Origin: Caprimulgus europaeus
Taxonomy: Eukaryota > Chordata > Aves > Caprimulgiformes > Caprimulgidae
Reading direction: 5' to 3'
Assembly: GCA_907165065.1 (NCBI GenBank)
Contig: OU015525.1
Location: 42,514,037-42,578,036, forward strand
DNA: 64,000 nt
The notes under the pieces were generated by a model. The model searched no databases, was not told where the DNA came from, and worked only from the letters and a program-made list of their open reading frames with translations. Positions 12,746 to 24,027 of this stretch are shown here, piece after piece. Position 1 is the first letter of the stretch; every line of letters starts with the position of its first letter. The translations under genes were made by a program, and so were the position numbers.

Positions 12746-13095
12746 GGTTTCCCGGTATTTCTGGCTGAGCACCAGTGCCCTGCCCACACACCTTCCCTGC
12801 TTGCTCTGCCTGTGCAAACTGTTGCACAAGCTGCTGCCCCACACCCTGTTTGCCCGTCCTGGTCACCCTACTCCCCAGGGGCTGTTTAAATCACCTGCGG
12901 TGGCCCCTGGCAACGCCCCGGCCACGTCAGCCCCACTCGTGAGCTCGGCTGCTTCTGAGGGGACTCTCTGTCCTGTCCGCGGGTTTCCCTGGCTCCAGGA
13001 GCCCACCCTCTCCTCCTGGCATGCTCTCAGCTGCAGGACTGACCAATGTCGCTGCTGTGCTCCTCGCCAAAATTCAACCCATCTCTGTTGTGACA
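12746..13095 (-). promoter_or_regulatory. CR1 5' leader (internal promoter region), GC-rich
   Basis: Immediately upstream of the ORF1 start, the minus strand has about 350 bases of GC-rich sequence with scattered CpGs. This is unlike the AT-rich flanks. It matches the composition and position of the CR1 5' UTR, which in non-LTR retrotransposons contains the internal promoter. The outer edge near 13095 is set by the abrupt return to AT-rich sequence with a TA repeat. Activity is unknown. Confidence 0.65.
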
Positions 13096-13351
13096 ATCTG
13101 ACTCTCTCACTTGCATATACATATATATATATACATTATCCTCTAAGCCTGTTGTGAAGCTATTAAATTCCTATTGTAACTGTGGCAAAGCTACAACAGC
13201 TATCAAATTCTTATTGTACTTAAAGTGATTCTATATTGGTCTTGAACTTACCTATAAACATGAATCGAGCTTCTGAACGTACTTGATCCCAAATATTTCA
13301 CTTTAACTTTTTCTTTTTAAGAAGTTGTGAGGTGGCATGTATTACAACAGC
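13096..13351. other. AT-rich spacer with (TA)n tract
   Basis: A short spacer separates the CR1 5' end from the LTR-like element. It contains a TA dinucleotide run at 13115-13134. I see no gene. Confidence 0.6.
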
Positions 13352-13766
13352 TGTTAATTTCAAAGCTGAATTTCAGCAATTTATTTTGAAGCAAACAGAG
13401 AAACTGCGAGAGACGGAGGAACTATGCGAGCCGACTCAATGTGAGTGATAAGGCATAGTTCGCTTTATCACTCTCATTAAGTCATATTTATACAGGCTAC
13501 GATAATTATTCCTACTAGTCCTTTGCTAATTGGCTTAAGCTCTAAACGTTATATTTACATGGTCCTCCTACTTGCGGTTTAACGGTAAAGCATTCTCTAC
13601 ATTTTTCACACACTTACTTTCTCAAGGTTGTTTACCAGATTAAGATAAAGTCGCAGTGTCAGTATTCAGTACTTTTCCACTGCGGCCTGCTAAATGTTAG
13701 AACAGACTCTGCTCGTACAACTATTCTGCGAATCCACATCCTTGCTCTCTGAGCCATTCCCCAACA
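13352..13766 (-). mobile_element. Probable solo LTR of an endogenous retrovirus, unclassified
   Basis: Read on the minus strand, the block opens TGTTGGGGAATGGC (13766 down) and ends near AATTAACA (13352). It has a TATA box TATAAATA at 13492-13485 and a polyadenylation signal AATAAA at 13385-13380, about 100 bases apart, as expected for an LTR with a short R region. It is richer in CpG than its flanks. Around the expected transcription start are two inverted repeats: GAGTGATAA/TTATCACTC at 13443-13451 and 13465-13473, and AACTATGC/GCATAGTT at 13420-13427 and 13453-13460. I could not find a clean target-site duplication, so both edges are tentative. No gag or pol sequence adjoins it. I cannot name the family. 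Confidence 0.5.
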
Positions 13767-15774
13767 AGAAACCTTATTTTTTATACACAGTATTTCTGTA
13801 AGACATCACCTAGAACGTGATTCTCTTAGCAAGTTCTAACATCTCCAGCTTCTCTGATCTTTAATTTAAAGGCAAGTAAACAGTTCTTGAGCTTCCTTAC
13901 TTTAAGTCTATCCTTTAGCTTCACTTTTTTATGTTAATGGTACAAGTTGACAGGGCTGACAAGCTTGAAAGGTTACTGGTATGACATCTGCAAACATGTC
14001 CTTGGAGCTTATAAAACTATGTCTTCCTTGCAGAGTGTGGTGCAAATACCTCTGCTGAGGATCCTGGCCACTAAAGCTTTTCGAATAAAGACTACATAAC
14101 AGCGTCTGAGAAGTGTGTAGATGGAGAAAGGGGAAGGATGGCATTTTCCCCCTTCTTATACAACAGATAATGGCCTTTATAGACAGAGGAACAATGGCTG
14201 GGGCTAGGGCCACCATCTAGTGATCCAGCTTGGATTCTATTACTTGGAGAAGTATTCTACAAGATGGATGGAATTTCTTCATCAAAGGAGTGTCTTTCAT
14301 TTCAAGTGGAAAGCTGTGACATGAGTGTACTCATATCAGATCATACATATCTATTTGTTTGTTTTCTTGAATAATGATTAGGATACCTGCTTTTGAAGGC
14401 TAATTATTTCTGTTGTGTTCTGCTGCCTTGGTAGCGTGGTTGCTCCTTGTATATTGACTCACTAGAAATGATTTGTCTGGAAATTCAATTTGACTTTGGC
14501 CTACAGCTCAGGAAAAAAAATCTAGCATTCATTAAGGCTACTAATGATGAAATTTTGATCTAAGAATTTCTCAATACCTGTCTTATTAGATGGAAGCATC
14601 ATTTCTCTGGTGCAAAAAACATCACACTTGATATTATCCTGTAGGTAATTTCAGCCTACAGGCTTACCGCTTCCCTGATTCAAATATCATCACCCCAGAT
14701 ACAGGTAAGGCTTTTCTCAGGAAACAGGGATAAAAAATAATTTATCATGCTACCTTTTAGAGGTGCCTTTTAGATTAATCATTAAATTCCAGCTTTCTCT
14801 CTGTGCATGGTGAATCCAGCATTGTTTCTCATAATTCTATCTATAGGGTATAAAAAGTGACCTTTTATTTTTTTTGTTTTGTTTTGGGGTATTTTGTATT
14901 TTATTTTGGTTTGTAAGTGATCAAAAATCCTGTGATATTTGATGGCTTTCCTTTATTGCTCTTAATGTGAATGCTTCAACAAATAAAATGGTTGTTGTCC
15001 TTTACAGCACTTAATGTAATAGTTTTTAATTTCAGTTAGGCATGCCAACTCAAAAGAACTAACTTTAAAGGTTTAATGAGTTTGAAGTACAGGATATAAA
15101 TATTATCCATTCTCTTCAGAAAATAATTACAGACATGTACACAGAAGATCTGAGGCATTTTTAGACTTACATTGTATCTTCAATTCTTAGGTTTTAATAT
15201 TTGGACTGTCAAATTACTTTGATTACATTACTTAAAATATTATTCCTTGCTATTGTTTGTGTTAAAGTAATAAAACCTGACTGTTGGATAGCAACCATTA
15301 TGCTTAACGATAAGTTCTATCAAACTCTATAAAACCTCACTGACTAATGGAAACAACATTTAGTTATTAAACTGGACTGGATAAAGCACTGAAATATGTT
15401 TTAGGAACTTATTCTGAAATAGTGAGCTTGATAGTGACTTTTCAGAATATGTGATTTTTTTTTTTTTTTTTTTTTCTTTTAAAATCTTGTTAACCAGGTT
15501 TGGGCACTAATTTCTCTTTTGCCTGAAGATTTTCTCTTCTGAGTTGCAGGTATAGGAAAGTATATGTGACTTGGAAAATAAAATCCTGAGAATGTGACAG
15601 ATACAAAATTTCCAGTTCCCTGTTTTTGTTTTCTAAATCAAAAAAACCCAGAAGAGTTCAGAAGTTTCAGAAGAAATATAAACTAAAACATTTCATGTGG
15701 AGTTGAGAAAAAGATGCAAGCTCATACACAGAAAGGAAAATGTTAAAGTAGGAAGTGGGAGAATTAAAAGGTTG
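13767..15774. other. AT-rich non-coding sequence, no gene seen
   Basis: This is 2 kb of spacer. A 95-codon minus-strand frame at 13929-14216 has no recognised domain. The stretch includes a 21-base T tract at 15455-15475. I see nothing else to support. Confidence 0.55.
15455..15475. repeat. Poly-T tract (21 bases)
   Basis: An uninterrupted T run lies in non-coding sequence. I see no retroposed sequence beside it that would make it a poly-A tail on the minus strand. Confidence 0.9.
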
Positions 15775-16176
15775 TCACAGAATGGCTGAGTTTAGAAAGG
15801 ACCTCTGGAGAGTATTTGGTCCAACCCCTGACTCAAGCAAGTTTGCCTAGAGCCAGTTGCCCAGAACTGTGTCCAGTCAGCTTTTAATTCTCTGCAGGAG
15901 TGGAGACCCCACAACCTCCCTGGGTAATCTGTGCCAATGCTTGTTCAGCCTCACAGTTAAAAAGTATTTCCTGATGTTCAGAGGGCATCTCCAGTGTTTC
16001 AGTTTGTGCCCATTTCCTCTGGTCCTGTCACTGGGTACCACTGATGCCTGGCTGCATCCTCCATGTATCCTCCTTTCATGTTCTTCTATACATTAATGAG
16101 ATGCGCCCCCCGGGTCTTCTCTTCTCCTGACTAAATATTCCCAGCTCTGTCACCCTTTCATCATAAACTCCCATAG
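15775..16176 (-). mobile_element. CR1 LINE fragment, old and diverged
   Basis: The plus strand begins tcacagaatggctgag, the reverse complement of a CR1 3' end. It continues through the block for the ORF2 C-terminus: tggagaccccacaacctccc, then a cacagttaaaaagtatttcc block, then the ctggtcctgtcactgggtac block. Many substitutions and indels mark it as older than the copies at 8147 and 37920. The 5' truncation is near 16176. Confidence 0.92.
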
Positions 16177-17881
16177 GTTATATATTCCCATAAGGCCTCT
16201 GTTTCTCAGAAAACAAAAAATTAAAAGAGGGCAAAGAAATGAGGGAGTGATTTCTGCATTCTGCTGCTCTTGGGCTGAGACCTAGGAAGTGTAAATATTG
16301 CTTAGCTATGTACTACTGTGTGTATGCATATTATGTTAATGAGTCCTCTTAGTAAAATTTGTTAGGTGCATTTCTTTCAAGTACTGTACATCTAGAATAT
16401 GATACAGTTCACTGGCAGCTTATGTGCTGGTAAATGCATTGACCACATGAGATCTCCCAATGCAGGTCAGGTGCAAGCTGACCAGAGACGGATGAGGTCA
16501 GCCCCAGCAGCCTCCCAGGGCACATAGCACCATGGACCAGGAGAGAAGCCATGGCACCACACTGCAGGTCAGTGACAAACAGCTCATGGATGAGCAGGGA
16601 ATGGGAACCATTTGTTTTCCAGTGGCTGTATGAAGCTTGATAGGTTTCTAAATCGCATTTGAAACTTTAGGTCTGAATGTGATCTTGACTGTTAACATAA
16701 CACAAGGTCATTATTAATTCTTATACTCTGAAGACTCCAAGATCTATATGGCAATAACTTGCAAGTGTGACAATATCAGCAAATATGATGTGCTGGTATG
16801 GTGGATAAAACAAACGTAACACAGATGTCTATGCATAAAGGGTTGTAAATTGCAACTAATCTATGGTGCATAAGTCAGAGAAAATAAATAGCCAATGGTG
16901 CATTTGAGAAACATATCATGTCTTAATTCCAGTGGCTTAAATAATATTAGCTCATGATCTATTCTTCTTCATGGTAAGTAAAATGAATGTTGTGGACACA
17001 AGATTAATCTTTCCTTGTTAGTGAAGTGAAAGCCCTTGAGGTTATTAAAAGTGTACAGTGTGTGACTGAGGACTGCTCCTGATGTGGTGAAGCAAGGCTC
17101 ATCTCTGAACCCTGTTCTGTGGTAAATGAATGCAAAGTTGTCTGCCAGGCTGGAAGCAAACATCAGAATGACAGGTGTGAGTTTCTGTTGGCAGGGAGCG
17201 CAATGGGCTGGACTAATTTCAATTTCTTGAGGCTTCTTTAATTTGGAACACGTTTTTTTTTTTTTTAATATATATATATATCAATCTCCAAATAATGCTT
17301 GAGCAATGGAGAAGGGGCAAAAGGAGGCACCTGTTGAGAAGGATGTGGTGTGCTGTTGCCATGCAACCCACAGCAGGAGCACTGTGATAATCCACCTGTC
17401 TCTTCAGGCACACTGATCTGGGCATGGAACGGGGAGGCTAGGAACAGGCTCTGAAACAAACAACAATTGTAATTAACATTATGCAGTAATTAGCAAGTAA
17501 ATTTATTCAAGCTGTCTAGGATGTTTTGGAGAAACTCTAGGCATGTCCTACTTGTGTGCTGGAAGGTCATAAAAATCTGCTGGAGCCCAGGGTGCTGGCC
17601 TCAGTTTCATTAGTCAGAGAAAAAATATTAAATTGGGATAATTGGAAGTCTAGAAGCTGAAATAGTTTTTCTATATTACAGGGAAAAAGACTGTATTTGT
17701 GTTTTAGGCAGTCAGTCAAATTCAGTATCTGTTTCCCTTCACTGGAGAGAATCTAAGACTCATTGAAAAACCTTAGAGTAAATTATCTTGTTGCTATGTG
17801 AGTTTTTGGCTTTTGGATACTGTTTAATTAAATGTCCAAAACCTGCATAGATTTTTATTTTCTTTTTTCTTTCCTTTTTTC

Positions 17882-17901
17882 TTTTTTTTTTTTTTTTTTT
17901 T
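17882..17901. repeat. Poly-T tract (20 bases)
   Basis: A T run lies inside a longer pyrimidine-rich stretch, 17855-17925. It is a simple repeat with no evident function. Confidence 0.9.
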
Positions 17902-19912
17902 CTTTACTTGTTGAATCCCAACTTCACTTGCCCGGTGAGAATTCCTTAGGAAGAGGAAGTTAACTTTTTAGCTATATTTTTAAACTCTAATAATTCAATT
18001 TGTCAGAAGGTGAGAAAATGTATATAGTACATGGATTTCTTATCTCATCTCTGTGAAGTGATGGAGTGAAGCTTGAGAAGGATGACTAAAAAAGCTGAAC
18101 TTGTAGTTCTGAAGTCTGAGTCATGCAATCATGTATAACTCAGTCTCTTAAGAAGTTGAAAAATACAGTTTAGCCCACCTTAAAAAACAGACTGATAATT
18201 TCTATACCTTCTGCTTTTATGATTACTGATTAAATTGAGAACATTCACCATTCCTTTCTTAGATGGTGGTAAAAAAAAAAACCTCAAGGAGTTGGGCTAG
18301 AGGATCTGCTACTATCCTAAGCAAAAGGATCCTAGAAGAAACATTCACATGACACTTTGTTACCTGAAAACAGTTTGCCCTGGGTTTTTATGAGTGCTTT
18401 TACAGAAGATTCAGAAGTAGCAGTTCAGTCCAGTCTCTACATAGACATGTTTGTGTTCGTGTGTGCTGGGAGAGGCCTTAGGTACATACTTTGTCTTTAC
18501 CATAATTATCAACAGGAAAAAAAAAAAAAAGCCAGAGAAATATCTTGAGGGATTCAGTGAGCAACAATTTCACAGTAATAGTTTTATATAAAATGCATAG
18601 ATATATACTTTTTTTATTAATAAATATGCATAAACAGTTCCACATACAAGCTCTGATTTATTACTCATAACAAATAAAGGAACCTGAAAATAAGTCAAAT
18701 ACAGAACACTTTTTTTCGATATCAGTGACAGATTATTTTTAATTTATAGTGATATAAAATATTGAAACATTACTGTGATCTCTTGCACCTAACATATAGT
18801 TGCAAAGATTTAATGTTGCTAAACAGCTTGCTTGAATGCCTTTCCAATGATTTGCGAAGCCTTGAGGATTTCACAGTGATTAACTCTACCATATGCTTTT
18901 TTGAAAGGCAAATTTTGCCAGGCATCAATTTATATGCAGATTAAACTGGGAAGTGTGAGCAAACTTTCAGAATCTAGTAAAGTAAATGCTAATTGCTTGT
19001 TACTACTCTTGGTTATCTTCTTGTAGTAGGAAAATTACAAAATAAGGAGGATAAACAGATAATAAAAGAAATTATCATTTGGAATGACAGCTGGACTAGC
19101 AGGAAATTCTCCTGTTGTCATGGGTTGTTGCTAGCAGTTATTTTACATACAAATTGTTTCACTCATATCCAGTTGGCAAGTTTTCTTGGCACCACCAATA
19201 TTTACGGAGATAATTCTCTAAGTGAATCCTGAGAAATATTTTCCTCTCTAACTGCATATGAATGACTTGCATTTGGCACCAGAAAAAAGTCAGATTTCTA
19301 AATACACACTAGAGGTTTTGGGCCCTGGAAATGGACAGAAACAGGCAGGAATTAACAAATATGCCAACACTTAGCTAGTAAGGAAGATGGTTAGAGAAAC
19401 CCTCCTTCTGCAGCAGCTGATTATCCAGAAGAGGATAATAAAATTCTTGCTGCTCTGACCATAGACAAAGGAGTGAAGCAGAATAGATACTGGCTGTAGG
19501 AAAATGTGAGGTGTCTGTTACAGTACACTTCAAACCAGGGTCAGGAACTAATGAATACAAAAATGTGCCGTATTATAATTCTGCCTAGCTCAATTAAATA
19601 CAACACACATAATCTCATATATATGTTTGCATATAGTTTAGATTTACAATTTATAAATAGATTGGTGTATAATCTCCTGCCTTTTCCCTGACATGTCACT
19701 CGCTCTCTGCCAGGGAGGAAAGAACACTTTACTATCAGAAGGTTGATGAACTGCTTATAACTGGTTATAGATGGCCTCACTTAGCCAATATTGTTTGCTA
19801 AATTTATGGGTATGTGAGGAAGTTACCCTCAGGAAAAAGCTAAATTCAAAGTTCTGACTGATTTCTGTTCTCAGACATCTTGAAGTAGGCACTGAGAAAA
19901 GGGACAGATACG

Positions 19913-19938
19913 AAAACAAAACAAAACAAAACAAAACA
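19913..19938. repeat. (AAAAC)n microsatellite
   Basis: Five consecutive AAAAC units occur in non-coding sequence. Confidence 0.95.
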
Positions 19939-22900
19939 GGGATAGATTTAGTCTTAGAATTTACCCATGTCCTCCAATTGCAGTACCCCTCTTGTGTATC
20001 AGACCTAGGGTTTATGTAAAAGCAGACACACAGCTGAACTTGTAGTTACATGACAAGAAGGGAGAGATCTTACACTGAGATGGGTGGAAGTTTGCAGCTT
20101 TTTTTACTACTGTGAACCTATTCATAAAACCTTTCTAACTCTATGGTTTATTTCTGGACTATGAAAATGAATTACTAATATTTGCTCACCCTGAGTTCTT
20201 GGCAAACGCTAAAGCATGCAGGTAACTCTACCTTCCTTATGGGAAAAAGGGAAGGTGCTCTTGCCTAGAGGAGCCGAAACAGATCTACTTGTAATATAGC
20301 TTCTCTGCGGTGGGAATATCTTCATCTGATGGGACTCAGCAGTAACTTCCCGATGATAGGAGGAGCTGCCTGAAATTCCAAGCTTTACAGCAAATTTGTA
20401 GTATGTTTTCTGCACTTTCAGTACTGAAGAGATCTAAAATTGGTCCTGGTTTACATTAGTACATCCTGGAAGTAATTGTTAAGTTTCAGGAAAAAAGTTT
20501 TCATGCTGAAAAGGTAATGCATGCTCAGAAGTTAGGGAAATAAGAATTTTATTCCCCTTAAGTGAAGCTTGCTTAACCATATTATTAGCCACCATGGTGA
20601 AAGAAGTTAGAAGGATCATAACAAAACCACAATAGGTACTCAGTAGGAAGAAGTTTTGTCTGAAGGGGAGAGGTAGGAAGTTTGAAGAATAAAATAGATA
20701 TCATAGCTTAGAGGTGGTAAAAAATTTAAATTAGGGGAGTAAATTAACATAGTGCAAGATAGAGGAAAAGAAAACAATTAAATGGATAGCAAGGAAATTG
20801 AAGGATTAGCCAAAATTAAACAGTTATCGGGGAGAGACAAGAAACTTAAGAAAGGCTGAAGTGAGGAACTAAGTTATTTGTTAATATTAATCAAAGCAGC
20901 TAGGGGAAATAAATAAATGCATCAGGGTGATACATCCTAGAAAGAAGAAACTGCACCATCACGAATATAAGTGACTCCATAAGCAAGAAGACAGTGAATA
21001 AATGTTGAGGGCCTAAATAAACAGGAGGTTACTTATATCTCATTAAAGAGCAGGTGCAAGAGTACTTGGAAACACTGTGAACATGCTCATATTAATCATA
21101 TGAGACAATATAAACTTTCCACGATACTGGCAAACCAAATTCATTAGCACTGAAAAGTCATTGAAAGTAGTATTTTCATTTTATAAATACTGAAGGTATT
21201 TTTTAATAGAACTTTATGAATATTGGCATATAACAGATATTAAAGGGAATGGATGACTCCTACTGATTAAGTTTCTTTAGATGTTTCATGCTTATGAATG
21301 TGGAATGAACAAATAAAATTAACGTTTCCCAAATTTAAATTCCAGTATGAATACTAAAATTAGAATAAGATACATGTCAGGCTGTGTTTAAAGCTACATA
21401 TCTTAAGGATGTAATAAACTTAGTTAAAGTTGCAAACTTTGCCTTAGCAAAATACGTTGCCAAATTTAAGGAATTTGCCACATCTCATGATAGCTTTTTT
21501 ATTTTTATAGGTATTTCTTCTGTGAATACGAAAGTGGAAAATTTTAAGAAAGTGGTTCTAGAAAAAAATAGGTTTAGCAGACTAAAGGCGAATCCTTTCT
21601 TAGATGATGCTAATAAATAAAATACAAAAATATTTTTTTCCCTGTTGGACCACAGGAGCTTTCCTGGGGTAACCACAAGGCAGAGAAGACAGGTCACTAA
21701 CTGTGAAGAAACCTGTGTTTTATGAAGGAATCAACCAACAGAGAAGGAAGATTCCCTGAAGTTCTTCCTTGGAGACAATATGGAAGAAAACATAAGGGAT
21801 GCAGGAAATTGAATTGCTAACCTCCAGAATTTCCATGCTATCTATGCTACCAATCAAGGAAAACAAAAGATTTCTAAATCTTTTGGAAAGTTTGTTCCTT
21901 TCCCATTATGTGTCCACACATACACAGAGAAAGAAAATATGACACTTGGAAATACAGTAGCAAGGAATAAAGGAGTAAATGGAATGAAAATGGCAACAAA
22001 GAAGATAAATATATGTAACAAAACAATAGTATGCCAAGGCTAGTTGGCATAGTAAGGATGTATCTCACTGGTGTATTTTAGTAATTTCATTATGTTAGGC
22101 CCTGTGTTAGAAGAGTGTCTTTAAAGGGCAAAACAAACTTAAATACAGTCTTTTCCTTATAGTCTTCAGAGCAAACTCTCTTTGCTCTCTCTCACACACA
22201 AATTGACTTTGTGCAGTCTGCTTGATTTCTGCTGAACACTTTTCCATGTGTCGTAACAAATGTGAGGACATCAGGACACTGTGAATAACAAGCTTCTATA
22301 TGAAATACCCAGAGAAGTCCTACCAGACCTAAAATAGGTGAGAGGGAAAATCTGAATCAGTTGGATTACTCCTGCATGATGTGTAACGCTTACAAGAACA
22401 CAAGTTAATGCTTACTCTGTGCTTTTACAGGGATATGCAGGAGCAGATCTTCCATTCACACTGGGACTCGGCCATGGTGGAAAGTGAATGATGCATATAG
22501 TGTCTAGTGTAGCCTAGAATTAATTTAGCATCTGCTTGATGCTGCAAATTAATCTTAAACTAATCAGTCTTCATCTTGAAAAAAAAGCAGGTGTGTCTTA
22601 AATAAAATTAATATAATACATTGATTGCAGACTAAATAACAGGAAATCATTTAGACAGCCAAACATAAATGGTTAGATGCAACCACTAGGACACTATTAA
22701 AAGTAAGTATGACTGATTGCTATGAAATAGAAGAAAAGTTTTGATTCACTTTACCATTTACCCTAAAAAGTTGTTAATTTTGGTGGTATGGAGGTATATT
22801 TCTGAAAAAACCTGCTTATGATTTCTGAGGGCTATTTATTTTTTCAATGGCAAGTCCAGCATTTTAATTTTATTTATAGATATGTGCATAAAAATTTCTT

Positions 22901-23288
22901 AAAATTCTGTTAATTCTATCCAAATCACTTCTCATTATTTTCTTACTAGAGGGAGTTTGTTTCAGTTACAGATATATGCTATAGCTAGTAGCTATTTATT
23001 CTTACGTGTGTACTGCTCAGACTGAAAAACAAATGGAGATCTTGTTTCTGTCATTCATTTTTAACCCTGTTATTTTAATATAGGATTTTTAATTTTTTTT
23101 TTCAGCTACTTCCACGTATTTTTTCTCTTCTAGTCCCAGTTTTGAGTATCAAAATTAATCATTTTAAATGCTTAAAGGAAACATAGTGAATCTGGAAGTA
23201 AAATTCTGAGATTCTCTCCCTTATTGCCTGGGTGGGAAGAAAGTAAGTGAGGAGCTGTGTTTGGCTGCTAGCCAAGTAAAACCACCAG

Positions 23289-24027
23289 AGAATCACAGAA
23301 TCAAAGAACAGCTGAGATGGCAAGGTACTTCTGGAGGTCATCCAGTCCATCCTTCTGCTCAGATAACGTTAACTTGAGCAGATTGCCCAGAACTGTGTTC
23401 AGTTTGGTTTTGAATATCCAAAAAAATGGGCAACATATTCCAGTGTTCAATCATCCTTACCATAAAAAAGTTTTTTTCTTATGTTTAAGCAGAATTACTT
23501 GTGTTTCAATTTGTGCCTATTGTCTATTGCCCTTTCACTGTAAGCCACTGAGAAGAGTCTGGCCTTGTCTTCTTTACTCCCTCTCATCAGGTATTTATAT
23601 GCAAAGTTAAGGTCCCCCTGAACCTTCTCTTCCCCAGTCTAAACAGTAGAAGCTCTCTCAGACTCAAATGACACTTTATATACCTGTTGTGAGGATGTAT
23701 ACCTGGCTTGTGTTCCTCCTGGTATCCACCACGTCTTTTTCTGCCAAGCTGCTTTCCAGTCTGTTGGCTTACAGCCTGTGCTCAAGTCTGTTGTTATTCC
23801 TACTCAGGGGCAGGACTTTGCACTTCTCTTTGTTGAACTTTATGAGGTTCTTCTCAGCCCATTTCTTCAGCCCTGTTGATGTCCCTGTGAAAGGCAGTAC
23901 AACCCTCTGGTCCATCAACCAATCTTCCCAATTTTGTATCATCAGCAAACTCGCAAAGGGTGCACTCCATCCCATCACCTAGATCATTAATGAAGACAGC
24001 GATCGGTACAGGATGCAGCACTGACCT
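23289..24027 (-). mobile_element. CR1 LINE, diverged, with internal deletions
   Basis: The plus strand opens gaatcacagaatcaaagaac (CR1 3' terminus, reversed). It continues through the ORF2 C-terminus to about 23660, then after a gap resumes in the region following the reverse transcriptase. The minus-strand frames there show WAEKNLIKFNKEKCKVL and LGRLVDGPEGCTAFHRDINR, and a DLGDGMECTLCEFADDTKL stretch that includes the RT catalytic FADD box. The order is that of normal CR1 but shortened. The copy is frameshifted and inactive. The 5' truncation is near 24027. Confidence 0.93.

Larger units (their letters stand above)
10691..13095 (-). mobile_element. Composite CR1 LINE with 5' leader, ORF1 and partial ORF2 (internally deleted)
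   Basis: Read on the minus strand, the element runs from a GC-rich 5' leader (13095-12746) through ORF1 (12745 to about 11800), part of ORF2 (about 11800-10800) and a CR1 3' tail (10800-10691, ending in cgattctacgattctatg). Full-length CR1 is usually about 4-4.5 kb, whereas this one is 2.4 kb. The missing parts are the endonuclease half of ORF2 (junction near 11790-11805) and everything after the NDLDEGIE region of the reverse transcriptase (junction near 10800). Most CR1 copies are 5'-truncated, so one that keeps its 5' leader is uncommon. Stops and frameshifts show it is dead. Confidence 0.93.
16177..23288. other. AT-rich non-coding sequence, no gene seen
   Basis: This 7.1 kb stretch lacks any frame with a recognisable domain. 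It holds a TA run at 17267-17281, a 20-base T tract at 17882-17901, and an AAAAC microsatellite at 19913. A GC-richer patch at 16440-16600 is not assignable. Around 17460-17520 there is a cluster of TAATTA-like words, which can occur in conserved regulatory DNA, but nothing proves that here. Confidence 0.5.

Noticed and set aside
12579-13157. 192-codon plus-strand frame across the CR1 leader
   Set aside because: It is antisense to CR1 ORF1 and its GC-rich leader, whose start and motifs are recognisable on the minus strand.
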